Below are positions 26,868-35,271 of a DNA stretch of 64,000 nucleotides, one piece after another. The position numbers and the translations under genes were made by a program. The DNA comes from Paramagnetospirillum marisnigri. Lineage in GTDB: Bacteria; Pseudomonadota; Alphaproteobacteria; Rhodospirillales; Magnetospirillaceae. The stretch is from positions 124,001-188,000 of the forward strand of contig NZ_LWQT01000098.1 in NCBI RefSeq assembly GCF_001650715.1. Direction: 5' to 3'. Within the stretch, counting starts at the first letter, position 1; each line of letters starts with the position of its first letter. The notes under the pieces are model-generated. The model did no database searches. It was not told the origin of the DNA and saw nothing but the letters and a program-made list of their open reading frames with translations.

Positions 26868-27635
26868 TCAGTTGATCTTGAAGCCATAGCGGACGAAGAC
26901 GGCCTTGGATTCGGGACTGCGGATATGGTCCAGCAGCGCCTTGGCCGCCGGGGTTTCCTTGCCCTTGATCAGGGCGAAGGGATAGACGATGGGTTCGTGC
27001 ATGCTTTCGGGAAAGACGCCGATCACCTTGACCTTCTTGGACACGGCGGCATCGGTGGCATAGACCACGCCCAGCGGCGCCTCGCCACGCTCGACGAAGG
27101 CCAGGGCGGCCCGCACCGAATCGGCGCCCGCCACCTTGGCGGACACCGCCTGCCACTGCCCGGCCTTCTCCATGGCCTGCTTGAAGTAGAGCCCCACCGG
27201 AACGGAATCCGGATTGCCGGTGGCGATGCGCCCCGGCCCCGCCAGGGTGGCGATATCGGTCTTGGGGGTCAGTTCCTGCCTGTCCAGCTTGGAATCCAGC
27301 GGCGCGATCAGCACCAGGGTATTTCCCAGCAGGTTGAAGCGGGTATCGGGATTGATCAGCTTCTTCTCGGCCAGATAATCCATCCATTTCAGGTCGGCGG
27401 AAGCGAAGACCTGGCCCGGCCCCCCTTGTTCCACCTGCTTGGCCAGGGCCGACGAGGCGGCATAGGACGGCACCATCTTGTTGCCTGTCCGGGCGGTGTA
27501 AGCCTCGCCGATCTCGTTCAGCGCATTGGTCAATGAGGCGGCGGCGAACACCACCACGGTTTCGGCCCGAGCCTCGGCGGCCAACAAGGTCAGCACGAGG
27601 CCGACAACAAACCCACGGACACGCACTGAAAACAT
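26868..27635 (-). CDS. modA: Molybdate ABC transporter substrate-binding protein
   Basis: A periplasmic molybdate receptor of 255 residues. It has a signal peptide (MFSVRVRGFVVGLVLTLLAAEARA-ET), then VVVFAAASLTNALNEIGEAY (first oxyanion-binding Ser), SYAASSALAKQVEQGGPGQVFASAD (second), GNPDSVPVG and GVVYATDA. ATG 27635 is preceded by AGGAGG at good spacing; the ATG at 27656 is too close upstream. The permease and ATPase (modBC) are not adjacent. About 110 bases separate it from nifQ, including a GC-rich repeat remnant near 26841-26866. It is divergent from the molbindin gene. Confidence 0.93.
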   Translation of the reverse strand: MFSVRVRGFVVGLVLTLLAAEARAETVVVFAAASLTNALNEIGEAYTARTGNKMVPSYAASSALAKQVEQGGPGQVFASADLKWMDYLAEKKLINPDTRFNLLGNTLVLIAPLDSKLDRQELTPKTDIATLAGPGRIATGNPDSVPVGLYFKQAMEKAGQWQAVSAKVAGADSVRAALAFVERGEAPLGVVYATDAAVSKKVKVIGVFPESMHEPIVYPFALIKGKETPAAKALLDHIRSPESKAVFVRYGFKIN

Positions 27636-27672
27636 CGGGATCCTCCTGCCACTCACCTGATATGTAGTTAGT

Positions 27673-27883
27673 GTATATAACGCAACGGGGCAGAAGGCAA
27701 CCTCATCCCGGCCGGGATCGTGCGGATCACGACTCCACGGGAACCGCAGACATTCCGCCTACCCAAACAAGACAAGAAGGATATGACGATAAAAATACAT
27801 GGTTCAAAAGCAGGGATATAACCGCAGAAGACATAACGATAAAATCAATGAAGGCGTATTGGTCGACAATATAACGACAAAAT
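27673..27883. promoter_or_regulatory. AT-rich control region with repeated ATATAACGAYAAAAT motifs between modA and mop
   Basis: The 358-base divergent gap is far more AT-rich than its surroundings. A 15-base motif recurs in the same orientation at 27781-27795, 27831-27845 and 27869-27883 (consensus AYATRACGAYAAAAW). Weaker cores are at 27673-27682 (GTATATAACG) and 27816-27824 (ATATAACCG). The core resembles the TATATAACGAT half-site known for ModE. I infer molybdate-responsive control of modA and mop; no ModE gene is in the window. Confidence 0.55.
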
Positions 27884-27993
27884 GCACATCACATATCCGC
27901 ATCATGCATATCGATTACATTTGACCACAAGTCCATTGCAAAGATAATCAACATCTCTGGCGGACTTCCCGCCTGGCTTCATTGGAGACTTCC

Positions 27994-28197
27994 ATGAAAC
28001 TTAGTGCCCGCAATGCCCTGAAGGGCAAGGTCGTCGACATTTCCAAGGGCCAAGTGATGGCCAAGGTCAAGATGGATGTGGGCGGCCAGTTCATCACATC
28101 GCTGGTCTCGGTCGAGGCGATCGAGGATCTGGACCTGAAGATTGGCGACTCCGTGTCCGCCATCATCAAGTCTTCCGAAGTGATCATCGGCAAATAG
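27994..28197 (+). CDS. Molbindin (Mop/TOBE-domain molybdate-binding protein)
   Basis: 67 residues forming a single Mop (TOBE) domain: MKLSARNALKGKVVDISKGQVMAKVKMD, then ITSLVSVEAIEDLDLKIGDSVSAIIKSSEVIIGK. Such proteins assemble as hexamers that store or buffer molybdate in the cytoplasm. ATG 27994 follows TTGGAGAC; an upstream ATG at 27982 would add four residues. It is transcribed away from modA across the repeated-motif region, consistent with shared molybdenum control. Confidence 0.92.
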   Translation: MKLSARNALKGKVVDISKGQVMAKVKMDVGGQFITSLVSVEAIEDLDLKIGDSVSAIIKSSEVIIGK

Positions 28198-28283
28198 GCC
28201 GTCAGCGCCCTGGCCTCGATCCTCGATATAGAGCGGCGAGCCCCCTATGAAGCCACCGACCTGCAAGCCTGAAAAACAGCTCA

Positions 28284-29816
28284 TCACAACGCGGTGATGG
28301 GCGCCACGTCGTCATAGGTCTTGAGAACCCGGTCGGTGGCGGGGTCGATTTCCAGCAGCCGCACCTCGTAGCCCCACAGATTGGCGATGTGGCGCAGCAC
28401 ACGGACCGCCTCGACCTCGTTCAGCAGCATGCCGCTTTCCACCAGATGGTGGACGATCAGGCGACGGTCGCCCGCCAGGTCCACATCGACGATCTGGATG
28501 TCGGGCTCCAGATGGGCCACGTCATAGCTGCGCGCCAGGGCCTTCCTGACCTCGCGATAGCCACGCTCGTTGTGGATGGCGGTCACCGCCATATCGGGCG
28601 CCTCGGCCTCGTCGTGGATCTTGAACAGCTTCATCTTGCGGATCAGGGCGGGCGACAGGTATTGCAGGATGAAGCTTTCGTCGCGGTAGTCGGCCCAGGC
28701 TTGGCGGAGCGTGCCATAGGGGTCGTTGTTGCCCGCGAAATGGGGGAACCACTCCCGATCCTCGTCGGTGGGACTTTCGCACATGCGGCGGATGTCGCTC
28801 ATCATGTTGAAGCCCAGCGCATAGGGATTGAGCCCGGAATAGCGGCGGTCATCGAAATCGGGCTGGAACACCACCGATGAATGGGAATGCAGGATTTCCA
28901 GCATGGCGCCGTCGGTCAGCAGCCCCATCTCGTGCAGGCGGGTCAAGATGGTGTAGTGAACGAAGGTGGCGCAGCCCTCGTTCATCATCTTGGTCTGCTT
29001 CTGGGGATAGAAGTACTGGGCGATCTTGCGCACGATGCGGATCAGCTCGCGCTGCCACGGCGCCAGCTTTGGGGCCATTTTCTCCAGGAAATACAGGATA
29101 TTCTCTTCCGGCAGGCCCAACTGGCGCTTGCGGTCGGCCAGTTCCTTCGAGCCCTGCTGGGTCGAGGCGGGCTTGGGTACCGTCCGCCACAGGTCGTTGA
29201 ACATCTTTTCCTGATAGGCATAGCGCTCGGCGGCGCGTTTTTCCTCCTCGCGCAGGTCGGGAGTCCGCTTCCTGGGATATTTGTGGACGCCGTGGCTCAT
29301 CAGGGCATGGGCGGCGTCCAGAACCTTTTCCACCGCCTGATGGCCGTAGCGCTCCTCGCAATGGGCGACATAGCCCTTGGCGAATTCCATGTAGTCCAGG
29401 ATGCCCTTGGCGTCGGTCCACTGCTTGAACAGCCCGTTGTTCTTGAAGAAGTGGTTGTGGCCGAAGGCGGCGTGGGCGATCACCAGCGTCTGCATGGCCA
29501 TGGAGTTCTCCTCCATGATGTAGCTGATGCAGGGGCTGGAATTGATGACGATCTCGTAGGCGAGGCCCCGCATGCCCTTGCGGTACAGGGTCTCGTCGCG
29601 GGCGAAATGCTTGCCGAACGACCAATGCTTGTACATCAGCGGCATGCCGATGGAGGAATAGGCGTCCAGCATCTGCTCCGCCGTGATCACCTCGATCTGG
29701 TTGGGATAGGTCACCAGCCCCAGCTCGGCCTTGGCGATCTGCTCGACGGCGTCATAGACCCGCTGGATCTTCTCGAAGTCCCAATCGGCGCCGGTGAACA
29801 GGGGAGTCTCGGTCAT
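28284..29816 (-). CDS. SpoVR-family protein
   Basis: 510 residues, full length for the family (E. coli YcgB). It begins near WDFEKIQRVYDAVEQIAKAELGLVTYPNQIEVI and contains YSSIGMPLMYKHWSFGKHF, YEIVINSSPCISYIMEENSM and HAAFGHNHFFKNN. SpoVR proteins are encoded with PrkA and YeaH/YhbH kinase-associated proteins and act in stress or stationary phase; their activity in Gram-negatives is not settled. It overlaps the DUF444 gene by 4 bases (ATGA). It converges on the molbindin gene with an 86-base gap in which I see no convincing terminator. Confidence 0.93.
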   Translation of the reverse strand: MTETPLFTGADWDFEKIQRVYDAVEQIAKAELGLVTYPNQIEVITAEQMLDAYSSIGMPLMYKHWSFGKHFARDETLYRKGMRGLAYEIVINSSPCISYIMEENSMAMQTLVIAHAAFGHNHFFKNNGLFKQWTDAKGILDYMEFAKGYVAHCEERYGHQAVEKVLDAAHALMSHGVHKYPRKRTPDLREEEKRAAERYAYQEKMFNDLWRTVPKPASTQQGSKELADRKRQLGLPEENILYFLEKMAPKLAPWQRELIRIVRKIAQYFYPQKQTKMMNEGCATFVHYTILTRLHEMGLLTDGAMLEILHSHSSVVFQPDFDDRRYSGLNPYALGFNMMSDIRRMCESPTDEDREWFPHFAGNNDPYGTLRQAWADYRDESFILQYLSPALIRKMKLFKIHDEAEAPDMAVTAIHNERGYREVRKALARSYDVAHLEPDIQIVDVDLAGDRRLIVHHLVESGMLLNEVEAVRVLRHIANLWGYEVRLLEIDPATDRVLKTYDDVAPITAL

Positions 29817-31129
29817 GGCGCCTCTCCCCCCGCTTCCCAGGCGGCGTTGTCTTTACGCTCCTTCGAGAACAGGTCCCTGAAAACCGGGAAGATCTGGCTG
29901 CGCACCCGAACCCGGCGCATGGCGAAATTGCCGCCCGCCCGGGCGAATTCCTTATAGGTGCGCCACAGGTCGGAATCGCGGCCCAGCCAGTCCTTGTACT
30001 CGGCCCCCACCTCCACATAGGCGAAATACTGGCACAGCGGCAGGATACTGGTTTCCAGCAGCGAGGCGGTCTTGGCGTTGTCGGCCGAGGTATTGTCGCC
30101 GTCCGAGGCCTGGGCGCAATAAATGTTCCAGTCGGCGGGGGGATAGCGTTCGTCGATCACCTTCCTCATCTCCACCAGGGCGGTGGAGACCACCGTGCCG
30201 CCGCTTTCGGTGGAATAGAAGAAGGTCTCCTCGTCCACCTCCTCGGCCTCGTGGGTATGGCGGATGAACACCACGTCCACATGGCGGTAGCGCCGAGACA
30301 GGAACAGATAGAGCAGCATGAAGAAGCGCTTGGACAGGTCCTTCATATGCTCGGTCATGGAGCCCGACACGTCCATCAGGCAGAACATCACCGCCTGGGT
30401 CACCGGCTTGGGCACGTGCTCGAAACGGGAATAGCGCACGTCCAGCGGGTCGATATAGGGCACCCGCCTGATCTTCGAGGCGAGATGGTCGAACTCCACC
30501 CGCAGCAGCGACAGCCGTTCCGGGTCCTCGCCGGTTTCCTCCAGCCGCTTGATCTCGGCCTCCAGCGCGGCCAGTTCCTCGGGCTTGGGCCGCTTCAGGG
30601 CGATGCGCCGCGATAGCGAGTTGCGCATGGTGCGCACGATGTTGAGATTGGCGGGCGAGCCGGTGACCGAATACCCCGCCCGCATGGGGGTGGTGGATTC
30701 GGTCTGCTTCATCTTCTTCTTGACCAGATCGGGCAGTTCCAGGTCGTCGAGGAAGATGTCCAGGAACTCATCCCGCGACAGCACGAAGGCGAAATCGTCC
30801 TGGCCCTCGCCGTCGGGGCTGCCTTCCGAGCCACCGCCCTCGCCGCCGTCCTCGTCCGGCTTCTTGATGCGGTCGCCCACAACGAAGTCCTTGTTGCCGG
30901 GCACCACATAGTCGCGGATACCGCCCTTGGCGGCGCGGTGGAAGCTGGGCTCGCGCAGCCCATCCATGGGAATGGAAATCTTCTCGCCGTTGGCGATGTC
31001 CTGGATGGAGCGGGACCCCGAGGCGTCGCGCACCGCCTTGACAATCTGGGCGCGGGCGCGGCGCAGGAACCTCTGCCGGTTGGCGAGGCTTTTTCCCTTG
31101 GGATTGAGGCGTCTGTCGATGACGTTCAT
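29813..31129 (-). CDS. YeaH/YhbH-family (DUF444) protein
   Basis: 438 residues, with the family N-terminus MNVIDRRLNPKGKSLANRQRFLRRA and a C-terminal von Willebrand A-like domain: VMFCLMDVSGSMTEHMKDLSKRFF (a MIDAS DxSxS motif) and FFYSTESGGTVVSTAL. An acidic/Gly-rich low-complexity segment sits at about 95-110. It is the middle gene of the prkA-yeaH-spoVR operon, whose products work with the PrkA kinase under nutrient stress in E. coli. The start is 10 bases downstream of the conserved hairpin element at 31140-31180, whose GAGGGA probably serves as its ribosome site. Confidence 0.93.
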   Translation of the reverse strand: MNVIDRRLNPKGKSLANRQRFLRRARAQIVKAVRDASGSRSIQDIANGEKISIPMDGLREPSFHRAAKGGIRDYVVPGNKDFVVGDRIKKPDEDGGEGGGSEGSPDGEGQDDFAFVLSRDEFLDIFLDDLELPDLVKKKMKQTESTTPMRAGYSVTGSPANLNIVRTMRNSLSRRIALKRPKPEELAALEAEIKRLEETGEDPERLSLLRVEFDHLASKIRRVPYIDPLDVRYSRFEHVPKPVTQAVMFCLMDVSGSMTEHMKDLSKRFFMLLYLFLSRRYRHVDVVFIRHTHEAEEVDEETFFYSTESGGTVVSTALVEMRKVIDERYPPADWNIYCAQASDGDNTSADNAKTASLLETSILPLCQYFAYVEVGAEYKDWLGRDSDLWRTYKEFARAGGNFAMRRVRVRSQIFPVFRDLFSKERKDNAAWEAGGEAP

Positions 31130-31139
31130 GGCTGTTATA

Positions 31140-31180
31140 GTCCCTCAATCGCCGGGCGGGGCCTCCGGCCCCTTGGCTCC
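31140..31180 (-). repeat. Intercistronic hairpin element, copy 1 (upstream of yeaH)
   Basis: Read on the minus strand: GGAGCCAAG, a hairpin GGGGCC-GGA-GGCCCC, then GCCCGGCGATTGAGGGAC. Copy 2 at 39214-39255 has the same flanks, but its stem is GGGTGC-GCGA-GCACCC, so the stem changes are compensatory. The element ends 10 bases before the yeaH start codon, and GAGGGA can act as Shine-Dalgarno. Confidence 0.75.
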
Positions 31181-31242
31181 CGCGCCACAAGGCGCGCCGG
31201 GCCTTGCCCGCAACTCCTCACTTCGTTCGCCGGCCTCCCGCT

Positions 31243-31289
31243 CCTCCCTCCCCCCTCGTGGGGGAGGGCCGGGGTGGGGGGGCCACATC
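31243..31289. repeat. GC-rich palindromic repeat (CTCCCCC...GGGGGAGGG family)
   Basis: CCTCCCCCCTCGTGGGGGAGGG followed by CCGGGGTGGGGG. It is the same tail as the repeats at 13417-13552 and 21441-21568. It lies 7 bases after the prkA stop, in the prkA-yeaH intercistronic gap. Confidence 0.75.
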
Positions 31290-31295
31290 AATGCA

Positions 31296-33242
31296 TCACC
31301 CCGCCTGCTTGACCCGCATATACCATTCCACCAGTCGGCGGACCTGGCGTTCGGTGTAGCCGCGGCTCATCATGCGCTCGACGAATTCCGAGTGCTTCTT
31401 CTCCGAGTCGGAATCCTTCTTCGAGCCGAAGCTGATGACGGGCAGCAATTCCTCCACCTGGCTGAACATGCGGCGCTCGATCACTTCCCTGATCTTCTCG
31501 TAGGAGGTCCAGGACGGTGACTTGCCGCCTTGCGCCGCGCGAGACCGCAGGGCGAACTTGACCACCTCGTTGCGGAAGTCCTTGGGATTGGCGATGCCGG
31601 CCGGCTTTTCGATCTTCGACAGTTCCTGGTTCAGCAGGTCGCGGTCCAGCATCTGGCCGGTATCGGGGTCCTTGAAGTCCTGGTCCTCGATCCAGGCGTC
31701 GGCATAGTCCACATAGCGGTCGAACAGGTTCTGGCCGTAGTCGTGATAGCTTTCCAGATAGGCCTTCTGGATCTCGTTGCCGATGAATTCGGCATAACGG
31801 GGCGCCAGCTCGCCCTTGATGAACTCCATGTATTTCTTCTCGGTGTCCTCGGGGAACTGCTCGCGCCGGATGGCCTGTTCCAGCACATACATCAGGTGGA
31901 CCGGATCGGCCGAGACCTCGAACGTGTCGTAGTTGTAGGTCGACGACAGCACCTTGAAGGCGAAGCGGGTGGAAATGCCGTCCATGCCCTCGTCGACGCC
32001 CGCCGCGTCCTTGTATTCCTGCATGGGCTTGGCCTTGGGGTCGGTCTCCTTGACGTTCTCGCCGTCATAGACCCGCATCTTGGAATAGAGGTTGGAGTTC
32101 TCGTGCTCGCGCAGGCGCGACAGCACGGCGAAGCGCGACAGCATTTCCAGGGTGCCCGGGGCGCAGGGCGCGCTCTCCAGTTCCGAGGTGTCGATCAGCT
32201 TGTCATAGATCTTCTGTTCCTCGGCGACCCGCAGGCAATAGGGCACCTTGATGACGCAGATGCGGTCGATGAAGGCCTCGTTGTTGCGGTTGTTCTTGAA
32301 GGTCTGCCATTCCGCCTCGTTGGAATGGGCCAGCACGGTCCCCAGGAAGGGCATGGCGCCGATATTTTCCGAGCCGATATAGTTGCTTTCCTGGGTGGCG
32401 GTCAGCAGCGGATGCAGCATCTTGATGGGGGCCTTGAACATCTCGACGAATTCCAGCAGGCCCTGGGTGCAGCGGTTCAACCCGCCCGAATAGGAATAGG
32501 CGTCGGGATCGTTCTGGCTGAACATTTCCAGCTTGCGGATGTCGACCTTGCCCACCAGGGTCGAGATGTCCTGGTTGTTCTCGTCGCCGGGTTCGGCCTT
32601 GGATACCGCGATCTGCTTCAGGCGCGACGGGAACAGCTTCACCACCTTGAACTTGGCGATGTCGCCGCCGAACTCCTCCAGGCGCTTGACCGCCCAGGGG
32701 CTCATCAGGCCGGGGATGCGGCGCCTGGGAATGCCGTACTTGTCTTCCAGCATCGGCCCCATGGTCTCGGCGTCGAACAGGCCCAGCGGGCTTTCGAACA
32801 GCGGGCTGATTTCCTTTCCCGCCTTCAGCACATAGATGGGATGGACCTCCATCAGCGCCTTCAGCTTCTCGGCCAGCGACGACTTGCCGCCGCCCACCGG
32901 CCCCAGCAGGTAGAGGATCTGCTTGCGTTCCTCCAACCCCTGCGCCGCGTGGCGGAAATAGCCGACGATGCGCTCGATGGTCTCCTCCATGCCGTAGAAG
33001 TCGGAAAAGGCGGGATAGACCTTGATGGTGCGGTTCATGAACACCCGGGACAGCCTTGCGTCCTTGGCGGTGTCGATGATCTCGGGCTCGCCGATGGCGG
33101 CAATCATGCGCTCGGCCGCCGAGGCGTACATCATGGGATCAATGCGGCAGCCTTCCAGATAGTCCAGCAGGGAAAGATCGACTTCCTTGCGGGTTTCGTA
33201 GGCTCGCGAGTATCGGGTGAAGATATCTTCGGTGGCAGCCAT
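31296..33242 (-). CDS. prkA: PrkA-family serine protein kinase
   Basis: 648 residues, full length (E. coli YeaG). The N-terminal AAA+-like domain has EERKQILYLLGPVGGGKSSLAEKLK (Walker A at about 105-112), and the C-terminal kinase region contains LLTATQESNYIGSENIGAMPF, AHSNEAEWQTFKNNRNNEAF and TRFAFKVLSSTYN. It phosphorylates serine targets and is linked to nitrogen and carbon starvation responses in enterobacteria. ATG 33242 gives MAATEDIFTRYSRAYETRKE, a typical start; the ATG at 33272 is less likely. First gene of the prkA-yeaH-spoVR operon. Confidence 0.94.
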   Translation of the reverse strand: MAATEDIFTRYSRAYETRKEVDLSLLDYLEGCRIDPMMYASAAERMIAAIGEPEIIDTAKDARLSRVFMNRTIKVYPAFSDFYGMEETIERIVGYFRHAAQGLEERKQILYLLGPVGGGKSSLAEKLKALMEVHPIYVLKAGKEISPLFESPLGLFDAETMGPMLEDKYGIPRRRIPGLMSPWAVKRLEEFGGDIAKFKVVKLFPSRLKQIAVSKAEPGDENNQDISTLVGKVDIRKLEMFSQNDPDAYSYSGGLNRCTQGLLEFVEMFKAPIKMLHPLLTATQESNYIGSENIGAMPFLGTVLAHSNEAEWQTFKNNRNNEAFIDRICVIKVPYCLRVAEEQKIYDKLIDTSELESAPCAPGTLEMLSRFAVLSRLREHENSNLYSKMRVYDGENVKETDPKAKPMQEYKDAAGVDEGMDGISTRFAFKVLSSTYNYDTFEVSADPVHLMYVLEQAIRREQFPEDTEKKYMEFIKGELAPRYAEFIGNEIQKAYLESYHDYGQNLFDRYVDYADAWIEDQDFKDPDTGQMLDRDLLNQELSKIEKPAGIANPKDFRNEVVKFALRSRAAQGGKSPSWTSYEKIREVIERRMFSQVEELLPVISFGSKKDSDSEKKHSEFVERMMSRGYTERQVRRLVEWYMRVKQAG

Positions 33243-33790
33243 ATCATCACTCCATGCAGAGATGCGATCCAAGGGCGGCGGATCGCGCCCTATTGCTTAT
33301 GTTTGGATTGGGACGGCCAAAGTCACGGGGGGGCCGCGAAGATTTCCGCAGGCGAGCCATGCGCGGCCCGCAAGGGACAGCCAAGGGGCCAGACGAACCG
33401 CCCGAGACGGCGATGGAAGAAGCGAAAGACCACATTGTGTCGTCCCTCTCGCCAACATCTGCGCAGGCCTATGTTAAGCCAGGAGGGCTTAACAAATTGC
33501 TTTGCCCAGACCATCAGCGTGGCGGGAGATTGTGGCGAAATAAGCGACGATCGAAGATTTTGGGCGCTGGGTCGCACCGCCTTGGACAGGACGGTGGCGG
33601 CGGCCGCCACATCGGCCACGTCCACGGTCAGGCTGTCGAACACCTTGGCGGCCCGGCGATGACGGCAAGGGCGGAACGGCGCATTCTCCCGCCCCCAGGA
33701 GCAACCTTTCGGCAACACTGCCCCTGGTGGCTTCGCAAGAAAAGCACCCACCTCCGTCATAGAAGATGAGGGGACGCCATAGGCGGGGGG
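33243..33790. other. 548-base stretch without a convincing gene
   Basis: It lies between prkA and the SDR gene. It contains the prkA promoter region and an 8-bp-arm hairpin at 33473-33493 (GTTAAGCC-AGGAG-GGCTTAAC). Between about 33550 and 33660 the minus strand has coding-like third-position GC (SLTVDVADVAAAATVLSKAV), inside an open frame 33323-33760 whose two ends look non-coding. This may be a decayed gene. I see no RNA gene. Confidence 0.45.
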
Positions 33791-34498
33791 TCAGATATAC
33801 TGGCCCGAATCCACCTTGATCACCTCGCCGGTGATGCAGCGCGCCGCGTCCGACAGCAGGAACAGCACGGCGTTGGCGATGTCCGAGGTATCGGGCAGGA
33901 TGGCGAGCGCCGCCTCGGCCAGGGCACGATCGCGGAACTGCTGGTCCAGCTTCAGAGTCATCTCGGTCAGCACCATGCCCGGCGCCACCGCGTTGCAGGT
34001 CACGCCCTTCGGCCCCAGTTCCTTGGCCGCCGTCTTGGTCAGCCCCACCATGCCCGCCTTGGAGGCGGCGTAGTTGCCCTGGCCCATCTTGCCGCGCAAC
34101 CCGTTGATGGAAATCATGTTGACGATCCGCCCCACCCCGGCCTGGACCATGCCGGGACCGGCGGCGCGGATGGTGTTGAAGGCGCTGGTGAGATTGACGG
34201 TCAGGACCGAGGCCCACTCGTCGTCGCTCATCTTGAGCAAGGTGCGGTCCCGGGTGATGCCCGCATTGTTGACCAGCAGATGCACCGGCTTGCCGATGGC
34301 GGCGAAGGCGGCGTTGACGCTGGCGGACTCCGACACATCCACCGCATGGGCGGTCATGCCCGCGGGAAGGTCGCCGGTCTCGCGGTCAAAGACGTGAACC
34401 TCGGCCCCACCGGCGGCCAGCCCCTCGGCGATGGTGCGCCCGATGCCGCGCATGCCGCCGGTGACCACCGCGACCCGACCCGGAAATTCCCACTTCAT
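33791..34498 (-). CDS. SDR-family reductase (FabG/PhaB-like)
   Basis: 235 residues. NAD(P)-binding TGGMRGIG (TGxxxGxG) at about 14-21, NNAG at about 81-84, catalytic Ser in MISINGL, and YAASK at about 142-146. Short-chain dehydrogenases of this type reduce 3-oxoacyl thioesters, for example acetoacetyl-CoA for polyhydroxybutyrate or 3-oxoacyl-ACP; the exact substrate cannot be read from sequence. Its first 11 codons and entire upstream region are repeated at 63194-63264, where they are fused to a histidine kinase. The start ATG at 34498 has GGGGGTTGGA upstream. Confidence 0.88.
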   Translation of the reverse strand: MKWEFPGRVAVVTGGMRGIGRTIAEGLAAGGAEVHVFDRETGDLPAGMTAHAVDVSESASVNAAFAAIGKPVHLLVNNAGITRDRTLLKMSDDEWASVLTVNLTSAFNTIRAAGPGMVQAGVGRIVNMISINGLRGKMGQGNYAASKAGMVGLTKTAAKELGPKGVTCNAVAPGMVLTEMTLKLDQQFRDRALAEAALAILPDTSDIANAVLFLLSDAARCITGEVIKVDSGQYI

Positions 34499-35271
34499 TC
34501 CAACCCCCTCTTGACCGGCGTTTGTATTTCGGTATTATCGTACCGAATTATTCATTTAACAAGGTACCGCCCGCCCAGGGGAGTCGTCAAGTGTCGGCGC
34601 CCCCTACACCTTCGGAACGGCACCTAGAGATCGGGAGGTTCGCGAGTTCCATGAGCACCACTATCCGCGATATCACGAGTGCCGACATCGAGCGGGTGAT
34701 CGAGCTTGATCGTCGCCTGACGGGGGCACCCCGCCGCAATTACCACGAGAAGCGTATGGCCGCCGCCACGGCGGAGCCCACCAGCTTCGTTTCCATCGCC
34801 GCCGCCGACGGCCCGGTGCTGAAGGGCTATGTCCTGGCCCATATCCTGGACGGCGAATTCGGCGGCACCGGCCCGGTGGGCGTGGTCGAGACCATTGGTG
34901 TCGACCCCGACCAGCGCGGCAACGGCCTGGGGCGCAAGCTGATGGCGGCGGTCGAGGCCGCCATGAAGCAGCGCGGCATCCGCGAACTGGTCACCCAGGC
35001 CGACTGGACCGAACACGGCATCACCCGCTTCTTCCAGTCCGCCGGGTTCGAACTGGCCCCCCGTATCGTCCTGGAGCGCGGCACGGACGACGTCTCGGAT
35101 TTCGAGGCCCCGCTGGCCCAGCAGGTGCGCGACAGCGACGAGGTCGACCTGTCCGACCCCTCGGGCGACGACTTCTCCGCATTGTCGCGTGACCGGGTGC
35201 CGGTGCGCTCGCTGACCGAGGCCGACTATCCCTATATCGTGTCCATCGACCGCAAGGTCATGCGCCGCGAC
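34465..35271. repeat. Copy 1 of an 807+ bp direct repeat
   Basis: Identical by eye to 63194-64000 at a constant offset of 28,729 bases. It covers the first 11 codons of the SDR gene, its promoter region, and the first two thirds of the double-GNAT gene. The match begins sharply at 34465 (base 34464 differs) and has not ended at the window edge. Confidence 0.95.
34526..34549. promoter_or_regulatory. Palindromic operator candidate between SDR and GNAT genes
   Basis: TTCGGTA (34528-34534) and TACCGAA (34541-34547) are perfect 7-bp arms around TTATCG, extendable to 9 bp with one mismatch, in an AT-rich stretch of the divergent promoter region. It is probably the site of a dimeric repressor; the regulator is not identified. 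An identical copy is at 63255-63278. Confidence 0.6.

Noticed and set aside
31530-33662. Open frame of 710 codons opposite prkA
   Set aside because: An antisense shadow of prkA with no motif.
33323-33760. 145-codon open frame on the minus strand
   Set aside because: The ends look non-coding and there is no ribosome site; only the middle has coding-like composition. Kept as a possible remnant, not as a gene.
33791-34498. Naming the SDR gene phaB
   Set aside because: The motifs fit FabG and PhaB alike and no polyhydroxybutyrate gene is adjacent.
34465-35271. Insertion sequence as cause of the long direct repeat
   Set aside because: No transposase, terminal inverted repeats or target duplication at the repeat boundary; it starts inside the SDR coding sequence.
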